64,000 bases of DNA from Holothuria scabra (Eukaryota > Echinodermata > Holothuroidea > Aspidochirotida > Holothuriidae), in NCBI GenBank assembly GCA_037179385.1, contig CM074194.1, positions 2,869,001 to 2,933,000 on the forward strand, in the 5' to 3' direction. Below are positions 25,967-36,727 of this stretch, piece by piece (within the stretch, counting starts at the first letter, position 1; every line of letters starts with the position of its first letter). A program made the translations under genes and the position numbers. Below the pieces are notes generated by a model. It had not been told where the DNA came from. It worked only from the letters and a program-made list of their open reading frames with translations, and did no database searches.

Positions 25967-26275
25967 GCCAACATGCCCAGTTGGACCCCAATTGGGTTTC
26001 AGCTGGGCTACCTGCTGGGCCCCAGCTGGGGCCCATTCGTGTTTGTCAGGTGTTCCCACGTGGGGCCTAACTGGGTAGGCCTTTCCCAGCTGAAGCCCAG
26101 CTGTGCCCCGCTTCAATAACTGAAGCCTAGCTGGGCTTCAGCTGGCCTTCATCTGGGAAAGGCTAGCCCAGTTGGGTCCCACGTAGGAACACCTGAAAAA
26201 CACGAATGGGCCCCAGCTGGGGCCCAGCAAGAAGCCCAGCTGAAACCCAGTTGGGGCCCATCTGGGCATGTTGGC
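25967..26275. repeat. ~310-bp palindrome (two ~145-bp inverted arms)
   Basis: The left arm starts gccaacatgcccag and the right arm ends ctgggcatgttggc. Arms pair nearly throughout: gggccccagctggggccc, cattcgtgttt, caggtgttcc, acgtggg and tttccca. The short centre is near 26116-26121 (ttcaataactgaa). Both arms are built from short cccagctg/cagctggg modules. It could extrude as a cruciform or fold as a hairpin RNA. The minus-strand frames across it are compositional. Confidence 0.9.
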
Positions 26276-26394
26276 CTGGAGAAGACTACTTTGACATTTC
26301 TCCTCAGAAAGTTTTTCTATTAAAACATGTTTAAAATTTCTTTCCATGTGCCACCGCGGAAGAAAATTCCGGGGGGGAGGGGGACAAAATTCAT

Positions 26395-26470
26395 TTTAGG
26401 GGGAAAAGCTCCGCGCCACCGTGAGTTGGCGTGGAGCGCAAGAAAATTTTGGCCCAAAATGCCTCTTAGA
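26395..26470 (-). repeat. Single copy of the ~185-bp unit core, reverse orientation
   Basis: Contains gctccgcgccaccgtgagttggcg-ggagcg (read in parts), aagaaaatttt and cctcttagat, the reverse of the cores in the tandem array at 35.7-36.2 kb. Confidence 0.6.
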
Positions 26471-27138
26471 TCGCTGGAAATGACATTTCTGAAGCCTATT
26501 TACCGCATATAAAAAGGGAAAACACTGAGTGAACTGTTATGAAAGATTGATGTTAATTTTTCCTCGTCTTTTTCTTTATGTTTGCTTCGTTTTCTCAGGT
26601 TTTTTTTTATTTCCCAGGGGAGGGCAAGTTCCCCCTCGCCCCTGCCTGCGGACGCCCATGTTTCTATCCCTCTCTTTCCCATTCTAGTATGAAGGCAGTC
26701 ATTTTGTGTGTTATTTTCAGGTCTCGATATAAGATTTTAATGTAATAATGGGCTACTTTGTGAAGATAAAGATTTATACCTGCTCAAATAGCAAGCAATC
26801 TTACAGAGGGAAAAAGTTATTTTCTGGCTTTTGAGACCACGGAAATAGAGAAATAAGCATTTTCATGGGATTATCGTGCATTGTCAGAAATAGCCATTTA
26901 TCATTAAAATGGTCACTTGAAGAAAGTCAAAATGGAAACTTCTCATTAAAACTCTTAAACCATTACCACTATGATAACATGTTCTCTTCAAATGATTTTG
27001 AAAAATATCGTGGAAGCCATTTTGGTATCTTAAAAACTCTTTTTATTTTGTATGTTGACAAGTATCCCCGACAACAAGAGGGCTATTTGCACTACAATTA
27101 TTGTTGCTCCCTTTGCAACACCTTTTATTGGCCGGGAG

Positions 27139-28543
27139 GGCCCATGAAATGACTCAATGACAACGATTTGGAGTCATTCTCTGACACTATCTATCAACAA
27201 AAAAAAAAAAATTCTGCCCCAGAAAAGAGGAATGCTCAAGTGAAATGGTACCCCTTTCAGCCCAACAATTGAAAAATGAAAAAACTTAAAAGTGCATTGA
27301 ACCAAGAATGACATCATCACAGGAACCCAATTTCACACTGTGTGTATTATAATGCTATGGGACTGGTACTGGCCAAATAATTTCTCAATTATATCTGAGA
27401 ATGTCCCAGTATAAAGCCAAAAATATATCAATCAAAATTTGAAATTTTCACTCCCAATTCCTCAAAAGAGGAATTTTGTCATTATTCACTCAAGCTGTCC
27501 CATTCATGTTAGGCCTATCAGTTTGAAATTTTGGTTCCAGCAATGTAGTCGATCTATGACTTAACAACAATCCTTTCAACCAAAAAAAGAAAACATTTTA
27601 ACTCAAATTCAATCAGATTGTTGATATCTCACAGGATTCCTTTGAAAGACATCCCTTCCAAAAATTGTCACAGACGTACATTAGTATGGAAACCATACAA
27701 TGGATCTCATACTAGCATAGACTTCAAAATGCATGAAGTTGAAATAGTAACTTCATGCCAACTTTTGATAAAAAAGGAATACTTCCTGAAATAACCAAAA
27801 TATCAGCTAGTCTTTTTCCCACTATAATCACTGTTCCTTTTCTTTGAACCAAGTCAAATTGCATGGACATGCATCCAAAACGACACAGAACTTGTTGGGA
27901 GTGCCACTGTGCAGAATGGTATACAGTATTGCATTAGGGCCTGTGTAATGGGAGAATCACTGCTCCTCCCCAATAAAAATAATAGTTACATAACACTGGA
28001 GGAAAAACGGATGCAATTACACCCCCCAGGCGCCTGAGGTATTTTTCTGTGTGTATAACCTCTTACCAGGGAAGTTCCAAACACTTGTATGATGTATACC
28101 AAGCAAGTTTCCCTGCTAGTTAGCTCATGGAATATTGACAAGTCGCAAAACTCCATCTGTTGAACGGGGGTATTCCTAGGTGTTGAAACCTTCTTTTTCA
28201 GTAGTTTTGTGAAGCAAATCTAGGATTAGGTTTTGTTATGATAATTTGTTGATTATATCAATCATTTTAGGCCATCTATACATGCAAGATCATGTAACAT
28301 CAACAGAGCAGGTTATACTCCAATGCACTAAAGTACACACACTGTGAAGTTGGGTCCCTGTGATGATGTCATTCTTGGTTCAATGCACTTTCACATTTTT
28401 CAGCTGTTGTGCTGGAAGGGATACTACTTCACTTGAGCATTTCTCTTTCGTGGGGTGGTATATTTTAAAATGAGTGCTATTTTGTTGATAGATAGTGTCA
28501 GAGAATGACCCTAAATCATTGTTACTTAGTCATTTCATGGGCT
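27139..28543. mobile_element. Long-TIR (~210 bp) element
   Basis: 27139-27350 and 28335-28543 are inverted copies. Paired blocks include gcccatgaaatgact, gtcattctctgacac, tatctatcaaca, gcattgaaccaagaatgaca and tcacactgtgtg. The ~1-kb core has no recognised coding region. No target duplication could be fixed. A MuDR-like or fold-back class is possible but not shown. Confidence 0.75.
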
Positions 28544-28848
28544 CTTTAATGTCCGTCTGTGTATTTTTTTTTTGTTTAATTCAAATGTACTACATACAAA
28601 CGTACATTCATTATCATTATTATTATGTGATACAATACGTAATAATATTTACAAGAAACGTGAGTATGAAGACAGTAGAAAAGGAACCAGATGAAGCTTG
28701 CAAGCTTTTCTAGTCTGGCCCTAATAACTGAGATGTTCTTAATTGCTTACACAACTAGAATATATAAATATATAGATATGACTCCTATAACATTTACATG
28801 ATTGTATATAAAGGATTGCTGCTAGTTTGATGCTTACTTTTAGCCAAA

Positions 28849-31165
28849 TTTTTAATTTTTTATTTATTTGATTATTTATTTATTTTTTTTAGCCAGGTAA
28901 GATTAATTATCCACATACAATAATAAAAAAGATTTCTTTAATTACTTCTTGAATAGATTAATGTTTGGGGCATTTCTTACTATGCTAATGTCAAGAGAGT
29001 TCCAGAGAGATACCCCTCTGCTTCTCACGTGAGAGTGTGCAAACATTGTCCTAGTATATGGCTGGAGAAGATTATATTTTCTTCGTGTTGGATAGTTGTG
29101 ATGACAACTATTAAGATTAAGAAAGGAAGGAAATCAGGAGGGAGTTGACCACTGTTGTGCCTATACAAAAGAACGCCTAACTGGTAATTGTAGTGGTCTT
29201 TTAGAGTTAGAATATTATAATAGTGAAAAAGTGGAAGTGAATGAGTGTATGGTGAAGCTTTTGATATAGTTCGTACAGCCCGCTTTTGAAGAATAAAAAG
29301 CTTGTCTGTATATGTTGGCAAAGCATTACCACACAATAAGATACTATAACTACGGTGTGGTAAAATTAATGCATTATAGATGGTTAATAAGGAACAACTA
29401 GGAATATAATGTTTTAGTCTATTCATAACACCGACGATTTTAGAAATGGATTTAGTAACGTTGTGAATGTGCCACCCTGCCATGTAAGTTTATTATCAAT
29501 TGTAACCCCTAAAAACTTAGTAGAATTTTCAGTACTTATGATGGCGTTCTTGCAGTGTCACCTTTCATATTATTAAAAACCAATAATTCAGTTTTACTTA
29601 TATTTTAAGATAACTTGTTTGACGCTAACCATTCAGAAACATTTTTAACTCTGAAGATACAACTTGGAGGGCTCGATTGACATCAGGATTATGATAATAA
29701 ACAGTTGTGTCATCGGCAAATAATATAAACTTCATTAATCTTGACGACTTATACATATCATTGATATTTAATATAAAAAGAAGGGGTCCCAGTATTGAAC
29801 CTTGCGGAACGCCGATATTAATATTTTTAAGATTAGAGTCCTTCCCTTTAAAACGGACATGATTTATAGTATCAAAAGCTTTAGATAAATCGATAAATAA
29901 GGCCACGGTGCTGACTCTATTATCTAGATTACACACTATATCATCAACAAACTTTAAAGCAGCCACATATGTGGAGTGATCCTTCCGAAATCCATACTGC
30001 CCGGAATATAATATGTTATTCTTATTTATAAAAGCTGATAATCTATTGTATGTAAGTCTTTCAAAAATTTTAGAAATAGCAGGCAGAACTGAAACAGGTC
30101 GGTAATTAGATACAGTTTCAGCTCCACCAGATTTATAAACTGGAATGACCTTTGCGATTTTAAGTTCATTCGGGAAAACACCTTCAGAAAAAGAAAAATT
30201 CAAAATATGAGTAAGAGGATCAATAATATGGCCATGTATCTGTTTTAAAATATCATTGGTAAGGCCATCATACCCTGGGGATTCCCCACTTTGAAGTTTC
30301 AATATAGTACTAATCACTTCCTCGTGACTCACTGGGTGTAAAATAAAGGTATCTAAAACACTAATATCATTGAGATAACAATTGTAGTTATAGTACGTTA
30401 CAGCCATTTTAGAAGCTAGATTTTCGCCTACAGATGTGAAGAAATTATTAAAATCATTAGCAAAATTTTGCATGTTATTCGAATCATCATTTGTATGTAA
30501 ATCCTCAATTCCAGTCGCATTAGTGTTGCCACCCCCTCTGTTCAGTATCCCATTATACCAGACCAAATCTTCTTACTGTTATTTTTACTTAAGTACTCAT
30601 AGTAATACGATTTCTTGGCATTTCGAATTACCGCGGTTAATCTGTTCTTAAAATTGCGATAATGCAGTAAATTCTGTTCCGTGGGGCTTCGCTTATACGC
30701 ACAATACAATACATTTTTCTTGCGAATGGACTTTAAAATACCAGAGGTAATCCAAGGTGATTTCTGTAAATTTTTCTTACACTTTATTTGACGCATAGGA
30801 CAGTTTCTTTGGAAAATATCACAAAGTTTATTATTAAATTTAGTAAAAGCAGACTGAGCGTTATTGTCACACAAAATATCATGCCAATCAGTAGAATCTA
30901 ATTCCAGTTTCATATTCAATATTTTAGAAGTACTAGTATCACGCTTAAAAATAGCAGGCCTAGTGAAATTCCTTCTACACGGACTTAAATGTTCACAAAT
31001 AATAGCAATGGGATAATGGTCAGATATATCAGTTCTAATGACGGTAGATCTAGTTGCGAAATTAATATTTGTAAATATGTTATCAATAAGTGTTTCAGAT
31101 ACTTCTGTAAGCTTAAAATCACGCTTGGTGTGGAAGCAATGAACGTAGCACAGCGACAACATTTA
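28849..31165 (-). mobile_element. 5'-truncated LINE (endonuclease C-terminus plus reverse transcriptase), A-rich tail
   Basis: The minus-strand frame 31162-30542 has an APE-type endonuclease C-terminus: LIDNIFTN followed by SDHYPIAI. The frame 30566-29625 has the reverse transcriptase: NYRPVSVLPAISKIFE, GQYGFRKDHST, LFIDLSKAFDTINH, GVPQGSILGPLLF and FADDTTVY. The frame 29483-29025 has the C-terminal region (NALILPHRSYSILLCGN). At about 29858 the RT skips from TINH to VRFKGK in frame, so the usual segment between them is deleted. Frameshifts separate the three parts. The A/AAAT-rich tail is at 28849-28895. Jockey/CR1-like by motif; not active. Confidence 0.9.
29625..30566 (-). pseudogene. LINE reverse transcriptase ORF (313 codons, internally deleted)
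   Basis: The longest intact frame of the LINE. Catalytic aspartates in FIDLSKAFD and FADD are kept, but a block of about 40 residues expected between the TINH and VRFKGK motifs is absent, removing part of the palm/fingers region. Its N-terminus is continuous with the endonuclease frame only after a frameshift near 30550. It is a relic, not a functional gene. Confidence 0.85.
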
Positions 31166-31455
31166 TTAGTGTGTATAAAGCATGACGATACGTTTTGACA
31201 AAAGCTATCCCTATATTACAGAAGATGACCCTTTTCATCACAATAAAGTGCAGAGAGTACAGTTACTGGTGGCTGTTTGAGCATTTTGTGATCGGGCCTT
31301 ACAAAACGCTATTACGTCTTTTGCCAAAAATGGTGCAAGAGTAAAGTATGTTAAAAACCTAAAAAGGCGCCGACAGACGATTTTGGTCCGTCGGGGGGGG
31401 GGGGAGGGGCAATCCCCCCCCCCGACCATATGGCAGCTCCGCCACTGTAGACCAC

Positions 31456-34400
31456 TTCATTCAGTGATAGTGATACGTTGTATCTGGTAATTTTCTGAAC
31501 ACATGTAAATAGTGAATAAACTGAACGTGCAGTAAATATAACATGTGGATCTTTTCCCCTGTTGTCCCTTAAGGGTTGTGGCCCTTCGACGCACTTATTT
31601 TGGGTGATGGTGGTGATGATGGTGGGTTGTTCTCGTGTTCTTTCCGTTTCGGGTGTCTGTGACTGATCGTGACTGATTGTTGGTGGTTTTATTTTCGTTT
31701 GTCTGCCTGTTCTTAGAGTTTGTTTGTTTGTTGTTTTTTTTTTCTTGTTTTTTTAAGGGGGCATAATGTTATCGTTTTGCTGTTCTTGCAGTGTCCGTTT
31801 TAGCACGTAAAAAAGAAACCTTTATATCTATGGTTGTAGTTTACCACAACCGACACTTAACACAGGTATACACCAAACCAGTTAAGTGATTTTGAGAATG
31901 GCCGTCACCAGCTTTTTTAAGGAGGGGGGGGGGGGGGCGTTTTGAAATTGGAGCATGTGAGTGAGACAATTGTTGTGGACGAGGCCACGAAGTAGCAGAA
32001 GAGGGTGGGCATGGGAGGGGCCCTCCCCCTTTTTTAAAACTTTTTTTGTAAATGACAAAATAGGATGTTACCATATCCACGACATCGTCAAGAGACACGG
32101 GTAGCTATATTGCTATTTTTGTAACTGTCTTTCATAGAATTGAATCAGATCTTTGTTTTACTTAAAAAAATGTTCTTGCTTGCAGAAAAAACGAAAAATT
32201 CAGCATCAAAACTGTTCTTTATGGTCAATGGGGGAAGGGAGAAATGCATGGTCCAAAATTATTCCGCACCCCCCCCAAACCTTCATATTGCTTCCTTCGC
32301 CACTGAGATATTCAGACAGAGAACCACCGTACGTCCCCATAACCCGCTTTCTCTAAGTTCAGCTACCCCTTTTTTGAAATGTCTGGATCCGCGCCTGAAC
32401 TATTAACTGTTTTACACTAAAACACAACTTGGATGAAATGACTGATTCCTGTTACGAGAAATACTGGCACCTGGGCTAGACTATAACTAGGCCACAGTGT
32501 TGTACTGCTAAATTCGAGAAGGGTAAAACGTTAAAACTGTTTTGTGTACCGTACCCTCTCAAACAATATTTACGTCACGTGCAAGAAAAAGTTTAAAGGG
32601 ACTGTGCGTCTCCTCAGAACCTTTCACCCTTACATTCCAAGGACCAACCATGATCTTACGCCTAACCCCTCCGTAAGGGCGGCGCCGATCTGCGTCAAAT
32701 GGGGGATTCAGTTTTACGAAAGGCGGGTATACCCTAAGAGAGGATACAAGGGAACTAACTTTGACGGAAAGTTTTCACACATTTGACTGGAAAATTTTAC
32801 TACTAAAAGTTAAAGCTAATAAAATATACTTCGGTTCAATTACCACTGTAATTCCTACAAGGGCCGTTCGGCGAAACCAAACTTTAAACTGAATGATTGC
32901 ACGACGACTAAATCGTTTTTGCTACATAATGTTATCTTCTTAAGGCCTACGAACTGACACTCTCAGATGACATTTCAAAAGTTTCCCAAACTTTGCTGTC
33001 CTTTTTAGACACAATATTTCAAAATCAGGCGCTTTCATTGAAGAAAATTTGGAATTCTATGCAAGACAGTTTACAAAAATAGCAATATAGCCGCCGATGT
33101 CTCTTGATGATGTGGTGTCACATATGGTACCGTAAATATCCGAATTTGCCATTTCTAGAGCTCGTAAAAGTTTACCAAACTGGTTTATGAGAGAGAAATA
33201 CTACAACTCATTTGCATCGCGCGAACTTTTCCTCTTTGAGGTTTGGAAAATTGAAAAAAAAAATGGTTTTCTGACCGGGAAGCAGGAGGGGTCCGAAGCA
33301 TGTTTCAGCCCCTCGTTTTCACTGGGGGCTGTCGCCCTTGTGCCCCGCTTTCTACGCACATGGTGGAAGGATATACTGCGGTAGCCTATCTGCTGGGGGA
33401 AACGTACCCCCAGACTGGTTAGGGATCGGGAAAATCAGCTCAACCCACCGGGTTATAAAAGGGAAAATAAAGGAAGAAAGAAGAAAGGGAGAAACAGAGA
33501 GAAAGGAAAAATCGAGGAGTAGAGAGATGGGAAGGAATTTATATAGCTTCAGGCAAGCTTCCACATTTTTTTGTTTCTTGTCCATCGGGCTAGCTTTTCT
33601 TTTAAGTCTCCTCAGGCTTGTTCGCATATGCGTATCTATTTTCTTGGGATCATGACCAGGCGGGTCATTATACGACATTGAGCATTGTACTTGCCTGAGT
33701 AACTTTTTTGTCCCAGACTGTGGTGCGTAGGATTTTTCAAAGCCTGCTTCAGATAATAAGAGAGAACTGAGAGGTTCTGACCCTTTTCTTTATACCCATG
33801 CATGGAAGTTTCAAGTGAAATTTCGCATGAATGTCCGTCAGAGAGTAAACAGCCTGTTTTTTTTTTAGTAATTCCTTTGTTTTCATCTGTAACATAACAT
33901 GCCGATAAAACAGTTTGTACAGCACTGATAGCGTACTCCAGAGAACCACTTTAGTTATAAGTCGCCCTCTATTGGAAACGAAATGTAGGCTACTAAGCTA
34001 GGCTAATTTTCTCAGCCTTTGGGGTGGGGCAAAGGACTGAAATGAAAAATGGGACGGTCATTTTTTGTCTTGAAAATCTGGCATTCAGATTAAATTTTTC
34101 ATGAAAAATCAAAACGAGTAACATTGAAAAATCGCGACTCAGATTCGGACCGCTTAAAGTCATGACCAATTCTTTGCCTGAAATGGTAGAACAAAACTTG
34201 CAAAGGTTCATAGGTGGCGGAAGCGGGGTTCAGGGGGGCCTTCCCCCCAATCATTTTTTATGAGATTTTGGGAGGGCATGCTCCCCCCTCCACTAACTGA
34301 ATGTCGCAAAATAAATTTTTCAAAAGTAATTGAACAAATTTAAGTTGTTTTTATTACATTTCGGCCATTCTTTGGCTCAAATATTACTTTCAGAGTGCAA

Positions 34401-34560
34401 AAGTAGCAAAATTATGGGGGGGGGGGGAGATTCGCCCCCTGGACCCCCACATTAACGATAACCTTTAGGAGAGTTTATTTTCACCCTTTAAACAGTTGGA
34501 GGGTATTAAACAATTGTGCCCCACTCTGATTTTCGGAATAAATTTAGGTAGACTGTTACA
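31456..34560. other. Transposon-derived intergenic sequence
   Basis: No gene. Contains right-end-like termini near 32306 (cttcgccactg) and 32396 (ggatccgcgcctg), the dispersed repeat copy at 33072-33330, a purine-rich run near 33455-33535, and a left-end-like terminus near 34212 (ggtggcggaagc). Poly-G and poly-C runs lie next to several of these ends. Pairings between ends are not resolved. Confidence 0.6.
33072..33330 (+). repeat. Dispersed repeat, copy of 1-290
   Basis: Closely matches 1-290, including atgtctcttgatgatgtgg, tgtcacatatggta, aaaagtttaccaaactg, ggttttctga and gaagcatg. An insert of four bases (ccgt) distinguishes the copies near 33130. Confidence 0.85.
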
Positions 34561-35760
34561 AGCTATCATATCTTTGGAATCTCTTGACTTTTTACTCGTC
34601 GGGTTTCTGGATGGATAATTTTCTAAAGATTAAAGTGTGGTCCTAGCATCTGGAATGTTTCTACCTCATGTGGGGATTTTTTCAATTCCTTGGTATACAC
34701 AAAATCGTTCCAAAATCATACTTGGTGTGGTGGGTAGAATATTTGGGTCTATTAGTTCAAGAAGCTTTTATTCGCGGCCGTTAACTTCACAGGTAATCAC
34801 AATACAATGCCCGAAATTGTCGAATATCCAAACTCTTTCAGGCATTTGCCCGAAAATGGAAAAGTATTATAGTAAGGGTAACATAGTTACGAAAAATTAA
34901 AGAGATAAAAAAAATTGCGACACATTTGGAAAGCATGTGACTTAAAAGAAACAATTATTCTTGAGACTGTTTTAAATCTTGTGTTACACAATACCCGAAT
35001 GGCCGACTAATTTAATAGCTTCAAATCTTTGCCGAAAAACAGAAGACGCTATATTTAAAGCTACAATTTTCATGGAACATAAAAAGATCTGCGACACATT
35101 TGGGTAGAATGTGAAAAAAGTTTTCGTCATCCCAACTTCACTCAGTAGTCTTGCAAAAATGTGCCCGAAATGGTCAAATATCAAATATTCGGGCAAAGTT
35201 TAGAAAAAGGTGGGACGTTTTCAATTGCCAAATTAATTGAACTGATAGACAGGAGGGTGTTCAGGTGCCCAAAAGTTTGCCATCTATCCTGCTCTAGAGC
35301 CAAATACAGGCAATGGTTATGAAAATCGGGTAATTTGTTTTTCGAAACTTTAATAATGCAGTGTGAGAATGTCTTCCCGTAAGTCTGCTTGAAAATTCAT
35401 TTCAACACACTTTGTAAGGTGAAAATTCTGTCAATAAGTGTTATTAATAGGAGAAAATCATCTACTTTATTTCATCCAATGGTAGTGGTTTATCTGATTT
35501 TCTGATCAAAATAGCGACTGCTAAGATCCCCATAGGCCTAATTTTTTCAAAAGTAAAATCATATATAGTCGGAAGTTCGGGTAGTCAAACAATTTTACCA
35601 ATATACATTGAATTTAGCCAAGAGTCGCAATAGAGTGAAATTCATTGGCATGTTTTCAATTCTGTTTTGTAGTTTTCCCCCGAAATATGCGGGACCATTT
35701 CATTGATTTGTGGTGATACATTTTATCTGGTAATTTTCTGATCAAATAACGACTGCTTAG
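34560..35760 (+). repeat. Host-repeat copy B (uninterrupted paralogue of 25.0-25.8 plus 31.45 kb)
   Basis: Contains atgcccgaaattgtcgaa, ttatagtaagggtaacat, gtttgccatctatcct, gccaagagtcgcaatagag, tgtagttttccc and tatctggtaattttctga in the same order as copy A. It supplies the empty-site sequence for the 5.6-kb insertion. It runs directly into the ~185-bp tandem array. Confidence 0.7.
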
Positions 35761-36319
35761 ATCCCCCTCTAAGCCTGGGAAATGTCATTTTCGACTGTCT
35801 CAGGGGTCCGATTTTTCAAAATTTTCCGTTCGCTCCGCACCAACCACTGGTGGAGCTCCTCGAAGATAGTCTTCCTATAGTTGAATTTTATATTTTCAAG
35901 TGAACATTTTTTGCAAACTTAACCTGGAAAAAGCGACTGCTTAGATCCACTATAATAGTATAGGCATAGAAAACGAAAATTTTGACTGTCTGAAGGGTAA
36001 GAGTTTTCAAAATTTTCTGTACGTTTCGCCCCAACTTATGGTGGTGCTCCACTTAGACCGCTTTATAGCAGAATGTAAGTTTCAAGTGAACATTTTATGC
36101 AAAAGGAAACTCAAAATAGCGACTGCTTAGATCCCCCTATAAGCCCGGGAAATGCCATTTTCAACTATCCGAGGTGTCGGATATTTCAAAATTTTCTGTA
36201 CCCTTTTCGGCAACCAATGGTGGCGCTCTGGTTAGTCTCTCTGGCTGAATTTTAGTTCGGAGTCAGCAATGGCGTAACCAGCGGGGGGAGGCAGGGGGGC
36301 AAACTGTCCCCCGGACACA

Positions 36320-36528
36320 AAAAGGGAAGTGGAGAAAAAACGGGAAGGGAAGGAAGGGAAGGAAAGAAAGGAAAGGGAGAAAAAGAGAGGGGAGAACAGA
36401 AGAAGAAAAGAGAAAAGGAGGGGAAGGAAAGGAAAGAAAGGCAGAAGAAAAAAAGAAAACGGAAAAGAAGAGGGGAAAGAAATAAAGGGGAAAGGAAAAA
36501 AGAGAAAAATGAGAAAAGAAAGTGGGCC
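36320..36528 (+). repeat. ~200-bp homopurine tract
   Basis: Almost uninterrupted A/G on the plus strand (gaagggaaggaaagaaag-type) with only a few pyrimidines. Frames through it read as K/E/R-rich or S/F/P-rich peptides on opposite strands and are compositional artefacts. Such tracts can form triplex DNA. Confidence 0.92.
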
Positions 36529-36693
36529 AACTATAACATCAAAAGCCAGATTGATCTGCATTCATGGAACACTGTTTTGGTCAATATATAAATATTCTTT
36601 TAAAAATATATATGAACATTCGTTTAGTCGCCTAAAATTAAGAAAATAATATCTGAGGTCCACTTTATCGGAGGAAAGATTTTCCTCTCTTGC

Positions 36694-36727
36694 TCTTTGC
36701 CAGACAGTCGGGAGGACTTTAGAAAAG
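36694..36727 (+). repeat. Fragment sharing the tail of the U2-headed element
   Basis: ctttgccagacagtcggg and aggactttagaaaa match 45503-45533 (ctttgccagagggtcggg, aggactttggaaaa) with few changes. It indicates the tail belongs to a dispersed family. Confidence 0.55.

Larger units (their letters stand above)
25824..31447. mobile_element. 5.6-kb composite hAT-like element, 8-bp TSD with one mismatch
   Basis: Left end cagtggcggagct and right end agctccgccactg are perfect 13-base inverted repeats. Flanks are tagaacac (25816-25823) and tagaccac (31448-31455), 7 of 8 identical. The uninterrupted paralogue at about 35670-35730 supports the empty site. The interior holds a ~310-bp palindrome, a long-TIR element and a minus-strand LINE, so it grew by nesting. 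No transposase of its own is visible. Confidence 0.78.

Noticed and set aside
25768..26347. Minus-strand ORFs rich in W, G, P and A
   Set aside because: They run through the ~310-bp palindrome and read its repeated modules; no independent support.
36232..36649. Long K/E/R-rich plus-strand and S/F/P-rich minus-strand ORFs
   Set aside because: Both arise from the homopurine tract; no domain, splice support or start context.
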